DNA from: GCA-002731945 sp036344135
Lineage (GTDB): Bacteria > Pseudomonadota > Alphaproteobacteria > MED-G09
Length of the DNA: 64,000 nucleotides
Assembly: GCA_036344135.1 (NCBI GenBank)
Contig: JAYYUG010000097.1
Span: 1-64,000, forward strand
Direction of reading: 5' to 3'
The notes under the pieces: model-generated
Told to the model about the DNA's origin: nothing
Database searches by the model: none
The model's input: only the letters and a program-made list of their open reading frames with translations
Made by a program: the position numbers and the translations under genes
Part shown: positions 9,234 through 18,229 of the stretch, piece by piece
Layout of the letters: the number at the start of each line of letters is the position of its first letter
Numbering within the stretch: the stretch's first letter is position 1

Positions 9234-9599
9234 TTACATTGCAGCAAAAACCAGCTTGTTCCCGTCCAAATCTCTAAAATAGCCTCCGTAAAAACCATTT
9301 CCACGATCCCCCGGAGGTCCTTCGTCTGTGCCTCCTAATTCTATGGCTTTTGCATATAAAAAATCAACTTGATCAGGTGTCTTAGCGCTAATTGCGACCA
9401 TTCCTCCATTTCCGATAGTGGCATCTTTTTTGTCATACGGTTCAGCAATTGCCAGCATTGGTTGGCCGGGGCCGGTACCCCAACCAATAAGCCTCTCGTT
9501 TTCAAAAGCTCTTTTCGCTCCAAGCTCACCTAATAAGGCATCATAAAATTCGGCAGCACGTTCTTTATTATTTGTACCAATGGTAACATAACTTATCAT
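9234..9599 (-). CDS. VOC (glyoxalase-like) family protein
   Basis: A 121-residue single-domain VOC protein. The N-terminal MISYVTIGTNNKERAAEFYDALLGELG, the central GGTDEGPPGDRG and the C-terminal FRDLDGNKLVFAA give the typical paired beta-alpha-beta-beta-beta modules. Such short members act as dimers and may be lyases, dioxygenases or resistance proteins, so the reaction is not predictable. It lies between the phytase gene (79-nt gap) and the TonB receptor (104-nt gap), on the same strand. Confidence 0.85.
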   Translation of the reverse strand: MISYVTIGTNNKERAAEFYDALLGELGAKRAFENERLIGWGTGPGQPMLAIAEPYDKKDATIGNGGMVAISAKTPDQVDFLYAKAIELGGTDEGPPGDRGNGFYGGYFRDLDGNKLVFAAM

Positions 9600-9678
9600 T
9601 AGAAATCTCCTGAGTTAAAACTTAAATTTCTTTTATAAATAATTATCCAAATAATTGAAATAACAGATTCTTTTTGTA

Positions 9679-10749
9679 TTAATCTATATAGAGATCAAAT
9701 ATTTGTTTTAATGGAATTAACTTAAAATTCTGATTAACTTTTCTTTCTCCTGAAGTGTAAGGTTCGGTGTCGAGATAATTGACATTAGAATCGTCTTGAA
9801 CAATAAAAATTCCTTCTTCAAAACGTGTACCTAAATTTTGAGAAAAAGCCTCTATGCCGTCAGTATTTGAAACAGCATCAATATCATTATTTCTTCCAAT
9901 GGCAAATCTTCCTAGATATTGATTTGTATCATTTGCATTATAAACCACAAAATCGCTAGAACCTTGTGAGGAGGCAATTAATAGTTTGTCTTTTCCGCGA
10001 GTGGCAAGAGCTAAACCTTCGGAATCCCCATTAATGTGGCCACCCTTTTTTATGCTTTGATCAATTTGTGTTACTTCTACATTCTTAGAATTAATTTCTG
10101 TTTTATAAATTCCGGTCTCATCATCTTCTTGAGAAAAATATAAAATACCATCATCATCGTCAGCAACACAACCTTCTGAAATCGAACCGGTTCGTATTTT
10201 TCTGACCATTTTTGCTTTAGCGGGAACGAGTGAAAGAAGTTCGAACTGATAAATAGATTTAGACTTCTCATCGCTTACAAAAATATATGTCTTATTATTT
10301 ATTTTATTTTTGTACAGACATAAACCATAAATGCTTGAAAGACGGGTCTTTATTTCGTTTTCTTTGTATCGTATAAGTTCTCCATCCTCAGTAATCAAAA
10401 ATAATTTTACTGTATTATTATCTCTTTTTGATCCTGCCATTAAAGATATATTTTTGTCATCGAAAGAGAAACCTGACCGTATATCAATATTATTAATTCT
10501 TCCTGCTGGAATGAAATCTAAACGAACGCCATTTAAAGAGAACGCATGAATCCCAGCTTTTTTATCCGTACCAAACACAACACTTTTTGAAGGTCGGTTT
10601 TTGTTAAACCAGAAAGCAGGATCATCAGCAGCATCACCCCAAGAGTAAACTGAATCCGTTTCTTCCTCAGGAAGGATAAGCTCAAGACTATAAGCATAAG
10701 GACTTAAAACAAAAACGATTATAAATAAGATTAAAAATTTAATTTTCAA
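9679..10749 (-). CDS. Secreted beta-propeller phytase
   Basis: A 356-residue protein with a clear signal peptide (MKIKFLILFIIVFVLSPYAYS). The blade motifs of beta-propeller phytases are present: DDPAFWFNKNRPSKSVVFGTDK near the N-terminus, IDIRSGF, EGCVADDDDGILYFSQEDDETGIYK in the middle and DGIEAFSQNLG near the end. These acidic loops bind the calcium ions and phosphates of phytate in characterised enzymes. The product should be periplasmic or extracellular and release phosphate from inositol phosphates. It follows two symporter genes on the same strand (52-nt gap), which suggests linked scavenging and uptake. Confidence 0.9.
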   Translation of the reverse strand: MKIKFLILFIIVFVLSPYAYSLELILPEEETDSVYSWGDAADDPAFWFNKNRPSKSVVFGTDKKAGIHAFSLNGVRLDFIPAGRINNIDIRSGFSFDDKNISLMAGSKRDNNTVKLFLITEDGELIRYKENEIKTRLSSIYGLCLYKNKINNKTYIFVSDEKSKSIYQFELLSLVPAKAKMVRKIRTGSISEGCVADDDDGILYFSQEDDETGIYKTEINSKNVEVTQIDQSIKKGGHINGDSEGLALATRGKDKLLIASSQGSSDFVVYNANDTNQYLGRFAIGRNNDIDAVSNTDGIEAFSQNLGTRFEEGIFIVQDDSNVNYLDTEPYTSGERKVNQNFKLIPLKQIFDLYID

Positions 10750-10801
10750 TTAATATTACCTCAAAGGAGCTTAATTTATCACCTTATAAACGAAAAAAAT
10801 A

Positions 10802-12241
10802 TTAGTCTTTTTCAATACCCAAAGTGTCGAGAGCCTCTTCGTGAGAAGATTTTGAAATATTGTAAAAGAAAATACATGAAATAGATGCTAGACTTAAAAG
10901 GGGTGATAAAATTGCTTGAAAATACGCCAAACGGTAAATAGGCTGTTGCATTTCCAGTACCGTAGGATTCTTTACATCAAATCCTACAATTTCTAAAAGT
11001 ATACCAACAATCACCACACCTAAACCACTAATTATTTTTTGAATAAATCCATTAGCAGATAAGTAAAGTCCCTCATCTCTTCTACCTGTCTTTAGTTGAC
11101 CATCTTCGACGACATCAAAAACCATTGAAATCACTAGTATCCAACCCGCAGTTCTTAAAAAATAACCTACACATAAAAAGAGAATAATTAACCACCATAG
11201 AGCATCTGTTCCATTTTCAGGGAATAGCTGAATAGGAACATAAGGGTCTAACAATCTTAACCATAACGGCATTGGTTCTATGATAAGATTTAAAAGGAAC
11301 AGCCCTATTGCAAAGTTTTTTTTGCTTTTTCCTTTAGCCAAAGGAGCAGCAAAAAATCCAGCCAAAACGACTGGAAGAGCGATAATAATCGGAAATAATT
11401 TAATTTCCTCTGGTGTCCATTGCCAAAAATAAATACTAAAATATGTATCTAAGCTTGAAAATATTCCAACATTTAGAGCTAAAATAATTCCGCCAATAAA
11501 AAGGATTAACCAATTCCTATTGGAAAGAGATTCAAATATTTCTTTCCAGAATTGAGAAAATTTAAAAGGCTTTGGTTCTGGCTTAACCATATCGGGTATA
11601 TGTTTGTGTGTTGAGTAAGCTGATATAAAACCAAATACTATAATTAAAAAACAAGCCAAAAGACCAAATTTTGGGTATGCATCAGGGTTTAAGAAGGCTC
11701 GTGGACCTGAAAATGTTTCGGTTTCAACAAGAAAGTAAGCTAGCATTATATAGCTCATAATTCCTAACCCCATGTTTCCGTAAAGGACTCCATAACCACT
11801 TAAAGTGTTTCTCCTTTCATAAGCAGTAATTAATTCAGGACCAATAGCTGCTCTTGGTGTTTCATAAAAAGTAAACAATGTCCTTAAAAGGATTGCTGAC
11901 ACTAATAATTTTATAAAAAGAGTAGATTGGGAATTGTCAGAAGGAGTTGAATAAAGATAATAAGCACATAAACCGAAAGGTATTATTGATAGATAAACAA
12001 AAGGATGTCTTCTACCCCATTTCGAACGAAAACGATCTGACCAGGCACCAACCAAAGGGTCTGAAATTGCGTCAAATACTAAAGCGATAGCAAGTGCGTA
12101 GGAAGCAAGTAAAGGCTCAAGCCCTAGAATCTGATTAAAGTAAACAAGCAGCCATGATCCAAATAAGACATTTTTAACACCGACCGCTCCTGAGCCCAGC
12201 GTATAAAGATGTAGGGTGTTATTTGTAACTTTTTTATTCAT
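10802..12241 (-). CDS. GPH-type MFS cation symporter (first of tandem pair)
   Basis: A 479-residue protein with about 12 membrane helices. The FDAISDPLVGAWSDRFRSKWGRRHPF segment near residue 55 is the hallmark cation-site/loop 2-3 motif of the glycoside-pentoside-hexuronide:cation (MelB-like) family. In marine bacteria, members of this branch often sit in catabolic gene clusters for non-sugar compounds, so a sugar substrate should not be assumed. Only 4 nt separate it from the upstream symporter at 12246, so the two are surely cotranscribed. Sequence similarity between the two is limited to family motifs. Confidence 0.9.
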   Translation of the reverse strand: MNKKVTNNTLHLYTLGSGAVGVKNVLFGSWLLVYFNQILGLEPLLASYALAIALVFDAISDPLVGAWSDRFRSKWGRRHPFVYLSIIPFGLCAYYLYSTPSDNSQSTLFIKLLVSAILLRTLFTFYETPRAAIGPELITAYERRNTLSGYGVLYGNMGLGIMSYIMLAYFLVETETFSGPRAFLNPDAYPKFGLLACFLIIVFGFISAYSTHKHIPDMVKPEPKPFKFSQFWKEIFESLSNRNWLILFIGGIILALNVGIFSSLDTYFSIYFWQWTPEEIKLFPIIIALPVVLAGFFAAPLAKGKSKKNFAIGLFLLNLIIEPMPLWLRLLDPYVPIQLFPENGTDALWWLIILFLCVGYFLRTAGWILVISMVFDVVEDGQLKTGRRDEGLYLSANGFIQKIISGLGVVIVGILLEIVGFDVKNPTVLEMQQPIYRLAYFQAILSPLLSLASISCIFFYNISKSSHEEALDTLGIEKD

Positions 12242-12245
12242 TTAT

Positions 12246-13568
12246 TTAATTTTGTTTTTTTAATTGAGCCTGAATTTTTGAGTGCATCTCTTCAGTAATA
12301 GGGTATTTCCATATTATGGCTACAGCCAATAAGAAAAATATAGAAGGCAAGGTAGAAAATAAGAACTTAAGTCCAAATAACTGACTTGAATTGTTGTAAA
12401 CATCTGGCCCAGTATTGAAACCGATCCAAGCTAATGCAGTTAATGCAATCCATGTTCCAACAGAGCCAGTCATTTTCGAAGTGAATGACCATGAAGAGAA
12501 GAATAAACCAGATCTATTCTCTCCGCTTTTTAATGTATCAAGGTCAATAACGTCTGCTTTCATAGAATTAGGTAACGCAGCAAAACCACCTGCCGAAAAT
12601 CCTGTTACTACAGTAATTGGTAACATCCACCAGAAATCTCCTTCTCCTAAAAAAAGATAGAAAGGATGTGCTAAAGCTATCATTGTAAAACTGCCAATGT
12701 AAGCTCTGTGTTTCCCTATTTTTTTTGATAACCAAACCCAAAAAGGCACAGCTGCAAAATTAGTTAGATAGAAGAAAGTAAGCATATAAATAGCCATAGC
12801 TTCTGCTTTTAGAACATAGGTAATAAAGAACAGATATAGTGGTGTTGTTATGGAAATAGCAATTCCTCCAACCATGAAAGCCAGAATTAATCTTTTAAAA
12901 GGAGCATTCTCTAACATTAGTTTAAAACCTTTTATGGGCGAAATAGTTGATGGAACATGTTCTTTGGATTCTGGAACATTAGCTACGGTTAAGAAAACAC
13001 AAATAGGCATAATAATTACCATAGCAATTCCAACAATATAGAGAACATTTGCGCTTCCTCCAAAACCAAAAAATAGTAAAGCTATTGCAGGTATTAATTG
13101 AGCGCTTAAGCTACCAACTACTCCCAACATGGATCGCCAGCCTGTTATTCGTGATCTTTCATTATAATCAGAGGATAATTCGGCGCCCCAAGCATAATAA
13201 GGGATTATTAACATTGTTGTCGCTATTGAAAGAAGCATCATCCATATAAAAAGATGGGTAGCGCCAGACCCTTCTGGTGGTAGAAAGAGCATAAAAATAC
13301 TTATCATCATTAAAGGGGTCGCGAGTACTATCCATGGTCTTCTTCTACCCCATCTCGTATTTGTTCTATCATTTATATAACCAAATATTGGATCAGTGAT
13401 GACATCAAAAATACGTACAAGTAGGATGATATTAGCTGCAAGAATTAAGGGAACACCCATCTCGCCGGTATAGAATTTAGGAATAAAAACTAAAATTGGG
13501 AACAAAGCAATATTAATAGGCATTTCTGTTAAGCCGTAATAGAATAAGGTTGATCTTTTAAGTTTCAA
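12246..13568 (-). CDS. GPH-type MFS cation symporter (second of tandem pair)
   Basis: A 440-residue, roughly 12-helix transporter with the motif FDVITDPIFGYINDRTNTRWGRRRPWI near residue 55, diagnostic for the GPH/MelB family. It is the first gene of the long minus-strand run 13568-2414. A divergent amidohydrolase gene starts 84 nt away at 13653, so the promoter should lie in that short gap. The pairing of two GPH symporters may reflect uptake of two related solutes or a heteromeric arrangement (inference). Confidence 0.9.
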   Translation of the reverse strand: MKLKRSTLFYYGLTEMPINIALFPILVFIPKFYTGEMGVPLILAANIILLVRIFDVITDPIFGYINDRTNTRWGRRRPWIVLATPLMMISIFMLFLPPEGSGATHLFIWMMLLSIATTMLIIPYYAWGAELSSDYNERSRITGWRSMLGVVGSLSAQLIPAIALLFFGFGGSANVLYIVGIAMVIIMPICVFLTVANVPESKEHVPSTISPIKGFKLMLENAPFKRLILAFMVGGIAISITTPLYLFFITYVLKAEAMAIYMLTFFYLTNFAAVPFWVWLSKKIGKHRAYIGSFTMIALAHPFYLFLGEGDFWWMLPITVVTGFSAGGFAALPNSMKADVIDLDTLKSGENRSGLFFSSWSFTSKMTGSVGTWIALTALAWIGFNTGPDVYNNSSQLFGLKFLFSTLPSIFFLLAVAIIWKYPITEEMHSKIQAQLKKQN

Positions 13569-13652
13569 TTTTAGTACTCTCTAGAATACAGACTACATTT
13601 TATTTTCTAAATTGGTAGATCAAATACAAATACTAATTAATGGAGTTAGAAT

Positions 13653-14687
13653 TTGAATCTAGATAATAAAGAAAAAAATAATAAATGGCTAAATCAAGTT
13701 GTGGAACCAATTCTCGAACCTGATTTACCCATAATAGATCCCCATCATCATCTTTGGCCAGCACCATGGGGGAGAAGTAAAATACCCGTAGAATCTTATT
13801 ATCTTTTAGAAGATCTTTGGAATGATACCCAAAGTGGACACAATATTGTCAAAACAGTTTTTGTTGAATGCGGCCAGGGTTATTATCTAGAAGGTCCAGA
13901 ATCCTTGAGACCTGTTGGGGAAACTGATTTTGTTCTTGGTATAGCTAAAGAAGCTCGGCAAGATACTTCGAAAGCTCAAATTGCTGGAATAGTAGGTCAT
14001 GCTGACCTGATGCTTGGAAAATCAGTAAAGGAAGTACTCGAAGCACATCGAGAAAAAGGTGGGGGTCTTTTTAAAGGTATTCGTCATGCAGCAGGATGGG
14101 ATCAAAACGAAGAAATAAGAAACTCTCACTCTAGACCTATAAGACACATATATCTTGATGATGACTTTCAAAAAGGTATAGAACAATTAGAGAGTTTAGA
14201 TATGAGTTTCGATGCTTGGCATTATCATCACCAAATCAAAGAATTAACTCTATTAGCCAAAACATTCCCAAATTTAATTATAATTCATAATCACTTTGGA
14301 GGTCCCTTAGGAATTGGTCCATACGAAGGAAATAGAGAAAAGATATTTAGTCAGTGGAAGGAGGATATCTTTGAATTATCTGGTTGCAAAAATGTTGTTT
14401 CTAAGCTTGGAGGTATGGCGATGCCAATTAACGGGTGGGATTGGCACAAAACAACTAAACCCGCCACATCAAACGAGTTAGTGCTTGCTCAAAAAGAATA
14501 TTATTTACATGTGATAGACTCATTTGGATCGGAAAGATGTCTATTTGAAAGTAATTTTCCAGTAGACAAACAATCGATATCCTATCCGGTTCTTTGGAAT
14601 GCCTTTAAGAAGCTGACTTCCAATTTTAGTGAGAAAGACAAAAATCAACTCTTTTATGAAACAGCGGCTAGAGTTTATAAAATATAA
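13653..14687 (+). CDS. Amidohydrolase-2 family protein
   Basis: A 344-residue TIM-barrel amidohydrolase. IIDPHHHLW at about residue 25-33 carries the paired metal-binding His. HNHFGGP near residue 210 and FESNFPVDKQS near 300 supply the other conserved positions. This arrangement matches lactonase/decarboxylase-type members such as 2-pyrone-4,6-dicarboxylate hydrolase relatives. The best start is a TTG preceded by TGGAGTTAGAAT; the next ATG would remove the metal motif. It is divergent from the symporters and convergent with the bicupin gene. A lactone or cyclic ester substrate is plausible but not shown. Confidence 0.85.
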   Translation: MNLDNKEKNNKWLNQVVEPILEPDLPIIDPHHHLWPAPWGRSKIPVESYYLLEDLWNDTQSGHNIVKTVFVECGQGYYLEGPESLRPVGETDFVLGIAKEARQDTSKAQIAGIVGHADLMLGKSVKEVLEAHREKGGGLFKGIRHAAGWDQNEEIRNSHSRPIRHIYLDDDFQKGIEQLESLDMSFDAWHYHHQIKELTLLAKTFPNLIIIHNHFGGPLGIGPYEGNREKIFSQWKEDIFELSGCKNVVSKLGGMAMPINGWDWHKTTKPATSNELVLAQKEYYLHVIDSFGSERCLFESNFPVDKQSISYPVLWNAFKKLTSNFSEKDKNQLFYETAARVYKI

Positions 14688-14697
14688 TAGTTTAAGA

Positions 14698-15780
14698 TTA
14701 ACCTGCAGACTTTAAAGGAGCCCATGCAAGCAATGTTTTGTCATTTGATTTTGAGTTTGGAACAAGCTTACATCCGCCCTCTTCAGCCATAGCCTTATAA
14801 TCTAACCAAGATACTACCGCTTCAACTGGAGTGCCTGGTCCAGAATCAAAAACTAATGGGCCGTAAATATTAGCAGTATAGATCAAATCCTCGTCAGTAA
14901 CCCTTTGCGTTGCATCGTGCCTAGCTCCAGCAGGCTCATAGAACCATATGCCTGGTCCATAACCTTCAGCAGGTCCTGCGCGAACACCTAAAGCTCCACT
15001 CAATACCAAGAAATCACTTGCACCAATATGTGTATGCGGAAGGGCAACACCGTTATGTCGAACAATCATTGAAACAAAACCTGTTTCTTCGCTAACACGC
15101 AAAAGCTTGAGACCTACATCTGGCATTGTAGGCATTGTAAACCATGGTACATCTCTTGTATCAACAAAATGAGGATGAGAAATTTCTGAAGACAAGACCG
15201 AGCCTGCGTCCGAATCCACTAATGTAGCTGCATTTGATGACGCAATAGCAAGAGGTTCTCCTGGACCATTATAAGTTTGAGATCCTCTCTCCCAACATTC
15301 TGATGATGAATTAGGAACAAGCGAAATATTTTTCTTTTTAGCGAGGCTCATTAAATCAGTTCCTGTTAAAATCGATTTTAAAGAACCATCTTCTTTTAAA
15401 AAGGCTACCGCACTATAAAAATTCGCTAATACCTCTGCTTCTTCATGAGCAGTAATTGAATTCACTTTAGAATTAGCCGAAATGAAACCCCAAGTACCAG
15501 GCGCTAAGATACTTTCTTTGTCTTCTTCAGTATAGCCAAGTTGGCCTGATAAGACGAGAAGATCCATACCACCTAAATATATTGAGCTCGGAAATGAAGA
15601 TCCTTTGTCTAATTTAAAAATCATAGAAAACATTCCACTTTCAGGACTTACCCTAATTGGCTTAACAGATAGGCCCGGTACATCTTCAATAGGTATCCAA
15701 GGTAATTTATTTGTATCAATGGATCCTTCAGCGCCATTTGGATTGTGATCAGGATTAAATTGTTCCGTGCTTTCACTCAT
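14698..15780 (-). CDS. Bicupin (ChrR-cupin-like, dihydroxyacetophenone-dioxygenase-like) with degenerate N-terminal cupin
   Basis: A two-cupin protein of about 360 residues. I choose the ATG at 15780 because GGGGGA precedes it; an ATG 12 nt upstream also exists. Each half begins with a matching PW(I/F)xxxxxPG/DV segment. The C-terminal cupin (about residues 205-330) has VALPHTHIGASDFLVLSG, with His metal ligands, and GARHDAT. The N-terminal copy (about 30-150) has SSFPSSIYLGGMDLLVLSGQ, where the His positions are Ser/Tyr, so it probably binds no metal. Relatives include ChrR cupins and 2,4'-dihydroxyacetophenone dioxygenase. An oxygenase role in ring or ketone cleavage is possible. Confidence 0.75.
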   Translation of the reverse strand: MSESTEQFNPDHNPNGAEGSIDTNKLPWIPIEDVPGLSVKPIRVSPESGMFSMIFKLDKGSSFPSSIYLGGMDLLVLSGQLGYTEEDKESILAPGTWGFISANSKVNSITAHEEAEVLANFYSAVAFLKEDGSLKSILTGTDLMSLAKKKNISLVPNSSSECWERGSQTYNGPGEPLAIASSNAATLVDSDAGSVLSSEISHPHFVDTRDVPWFTMPTMPDVGLKLLRVSEETGFVSMIVRHNGVALPHTHIGASDFLVLSGALGVRAGPAEGYGPGIWFYEPAGARHDATQRVTDEDLIYTANIYGPLVFDSGPGTPVEAVVSWLDYKAMAEEGGCKLVPNSKSNDKTLLAWAPLKSAG

Positions 15781-15911
15781 GTTGTCCCCCATAAATATAA
15801 TTTTTAAATTATATTAACTATTCCCATGTGTCAAAGTTAGGTTACTGAAAATTCAGGAAATTTATTGAAATTTTATCTTTATGTTAAGATCAAAATAAAT
15901 TCAGATTTCTT

Positions 15912-16349
15912 TTAAATTGAGTAATCTTGAAGCATTTTTTTTAGTTCGATAGTATGTTGTTCTTCTTGACCTATCATCGTTCTGGCATATTCTTCTAAAT
16001 AAACAGAGGCGTTTTCTACCAAATCAAGAAGGCTTTTGTAGAGATTTAAAGCGTGCACTTCGTGTTCTAAACTTTCTTCAAGAATGTCTTTAATAGAATG
16101 TTTGTTGCTTTCTTCTATTGGAGTTATTTTTTGGCTAGGATGACCATCTAATCCAGTAAGAAGCTCTCCGGCCTGTTGAGCATGTAAAAGTGATTCATTT
16201 GCCTGACCTTGAAGAAAGGCAACAATTGGAATCCTATGAGGACCTGTAACCATAAGGGAGGAATGAGTATAACGAACTACACCCGCTAACTCATATTCCA
16301 TTATAGAATTCAGAATCTCACATATCTGTTTTTCATCAATTTGCTTCAT
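15912..16349 (-). CDS. Bacterioferritin-like ferritin
   Basis: A 145-residue four-helix ferritin-like protein. Ferroxidase-type ligands are visible: Glu near 18 in MEYELAGVVRY, Glu/His in NESLLHAQ near 51-55, Glu in LEHEVHALNLY near 94 and Glu/His in IGQEEQHTIEL near 127-131. The length and the GELLTGLDGHPS segment fit the bacterioferritin/Dps-like superfamily. The haem-binding Met of classical bacterioferritin is not evident by eye. It follows the P450 gene on the same strand (109-nt gap), so iron storage or supply for haem and Fe-S oxygenases is a natural reading, but unproven. Confidence 0.85.
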   Translation of the reverse strand: MKQIDEKQICEILNSIMEYELAGVVRYTHSSLMVTGPHRIPIVAFLQGQANESLLHAQQAGELLTGLDGHPSQKITPIEESNKHSIKDILEESLEHEVHALNLYKSLLDLVENASVYLEEYARTMIGQEEQHTIELKKMLQDYSI

Positions 16350-16458
16350 AAATAAGCTCCAAAAATAGATATAATATTGCCTATTTACATTAAAAAATTT
16401 ATAAAATCATTTCTTTTCTGTGCTACTGCATATCAGTCGCAAAAAAAAATAAGTCTAT

Positions 16459-17622
16459 TTATTTATGGGATACAGGGAGTTTCGATCTTCCCCAAAACAG
16501 AAAAGGTCCTACACGTTCGCCATCATCCACTAGTCTTAAATTTGGAAATCTTCTACGTAAGGCATTAAGAGCAATCCTTGCCTCCATTTTGGCCAACTCT
16601 TTTCCAAGACAAACGTGAATTCCTACACTAAAAGATAAAACCTTTTTGCCATCTCTACTTACATCAAAAACGTTCGGATTGTTAAAAACTTCTGGATCCC
16701 GATTCGCCGCACCATAATGCATCATAATTTTAGTGTTTTTCGGAATTATTGAGCCTTCAATATCAACATCTTTTGATGTGGTTTTAAACAAACCCAGGAT
16801 TGGTGGATCAAAACGTAAGCTTTCGCTGATCGCATCTTCAATATTAATTTTATCTTCAATAAAATCATTCCAAAGATTATCAATAGATAATAATCGCCAA
16901 ACAAGATTGGAAATTAAAGATGTGGTTGTTTCGTTTCCTGCAACAAAAATTTGTCTCGTCAATTTAACAGCCTCATCTTTAGACAAATGTTTTGAATCTA
17001 TTTTTGCATGAGCAATTCTTGATAACAAAGATTCTTCTTCTTTTTCATTTCTTTTCAGGAGCATCAAATCTAATAAATATTTATCCATACACTGTAATTC
17101 TTCCTCAAAGTCATTCGGGTTATCACTGCACATCTGTGCTATTGAAGCGTCTGCCCATTTCTTAAATTTATTAATATCGTCGGTCGGAATTCCTAAAATT
17201 TCACAAATAATAATGACCGGAAGAGGAAAAGAAAGATCGTCATGCAAATCCCAGACTTCCTTATTTTCAACTTTATTAAGCAGCTCATCGGCTATATCTT
17301 CAAGTCTCGTTTTCAAATTTTTGATCGAACCCATAAGAAAGTCCGGCTGAACAATTCTCCTGATATATGTGTGATGAACTCCGTCCGATAAAATCCCGTT
17401 CGATTCTACAAAATTAGGACCATTACCAAAACCTTCAATAAAGGTTTCGGGATCCCTCAGAGCTGAACTGACGTCGTTATGGCGCGAAAGGATGTAGAAT
17501 GGAGGATTGAAAAGATCGTAATAATAGGTGCGATCTCCCCTTAAAAGTTTTTCCGCAGAGATGGATGGATCAGCAAGTTCTTCTGGACTCATTAAATCAA
17601 TTGTATTATTCGTCTCGCTCAT
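16459..17622 (-). CDS. Cytochrome P450 (soluble bacterial type)
   Basis: A 387-residue soluble P450. The I-helix oxygen-activation motif AGNETTT lies at 228-234, the K-helix ExxR is Glu267-Arg270 (ESLR), and the haem loop FSVGIHVCLG places the thiolate ligand at Cys338. There is no membrane anchor, as expected for bacterial class I enzymes that need a ferredoxin and ferredoxin reductase. The only ferredoxin gene in the window is at 26219, about 9 kb away, and no ferredoxin reductase is seen. Likely role: hydroxylation of a hydrophobic substrate such as a terpene, steroid or alkane. A divergent SnoaL-like gene starts at 17757. Confidence 0.95.
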   Translation of the reverse strand: MSETNNTIDLMSPEELADPSISAEKLLRGDRTYYYDLFNPPFYILSRHNDVSSALRDPETFIEGFGNGPNFVESNGILSDGVHHTYIRRIVQPDFLMGSIKNLKTRLEDIADELLNKVENKEVWDLHDDLSFPLPVIIICEILGIPTDDINKFKKWADASIAQMCSDNPNDFEEELQCMDKYLLDLMLLKRNEKEEESLLSRIAHAKIDSKHLSKDEAVKLTRQIFVAGNETTTSLISNLVWRLLSIDNLWNDFIEDKINIEDAISESLRFDPPILGLFKTTSKDVDIEGSIIPKNTKIMMHYGAANRDPEVFNNPNVFDVSRDGKKVLSFSVGIHVCLGKELAKMEARIALNALRRRFPNLRLVDDGERVGPFLFWGRSKLPVSHK

Positions 17623-17756
17623 ATCGCTAAACCAGAATTTGATTCATAAAAAAAATATTTTTCGTCACTTGATAGATTCTCCTTTGTGAACTTTAATACA
17701 AATGGTTATTCAAGAATTGTCAATCCCTCAAGAAAAAACTTATATAGGAGAAAAGA

Positions 17757-18176
17757 ATGACTTTTAAAGGGCCGGTTGAAGATAGACTAGCTATACATGA
17801 GCTGGTTATGAGTTATGGTGATGCGGTAACTAGAAAAGACGCAAAAGATTGGGGTAAAACTTGGGCAGAAGACGCAATATGGAGAATTCCACATTTTCCA
17901 CTCTTAGAAAAAGTTAAGGGACGCGAAGAGATAGTAAGGCTATGGTCTCAAGTAATGGAAGATTACAAATATATTGTCTTTACGGCAGTTTTGGGATCGC
18001 TATCAATTGAAAACGATACCGCTAAAGGGGTTACATACACCACCGAAACGGGTATGGATATTAAGGATAATAAATTACGAACACATGGCCAATACGAAGA
18101 TGAATTTATAAAAAAGGATGGGAATTGGTACTTCTTAAAGAGAACTTTCTCTATCCTTCATCAGGATCGATTATAA
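17757..18176 (+). CDS. SnoaL-like (NTF2-fold) protein
   Basis: A 139-residue protein with the SnoaL_4 pattern: EDRLAIHELVMSYGDAVTRKDAKDWGKTWAEDAIW at the N-terminus, then a REEIVRLW helix and beta strands ending GNWYFLKRTFSIL. The fold is that of NTF2, shared with scytalone dehydratase, ketosteroid isomerase and the beta subunits of ring-hydroxylating dioxygenases. It resembles the protein at 40595 (same DRLAI.EL...D...WG..WAE pattern). It is divergent from the P450 gene. Candidate roles are isomerase/dehydratase or small-molecule binding. The gene ends in a strong bidirectional terminator. Confidence 0.85.
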   Translation: MTFKGPVEDRLAIHELVMSYGDAVTRKDAKDWGKTWAEDAIWRIPHFPLLEKVKGREEIVRLWSQVMEDYKYIVFTAVLGSLSIENDTAKGVTYTTETGMDIKDNKLRTHGQYEDEFIKKDGNWYFLKRTFSILHQDRL

Positions 18177-18182
18177 AAAAAA

Positions 18183-18213
18183 GACCTTGATTCCAATAAA
18201 AGGAAGCAAGGTC
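18183..18213. terminator. Bidirectional terminator between convergent genes
   Basis: GACCTTGATTCC and GGAAGCAAGGTC pair with one internal mismatch around a 7-nt loop (AATAAAA). An A-run at 18175-18182 lies on the left and a T-run at 18216-18221 on the right. It sits between the convergent SnoaL-like gene (stop 18176) and the TonB receptor (stop 18230) and should serve both. Confidence 0.88.
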
Positions 18214-18229
18214 AATTTTTTCATTCAAT

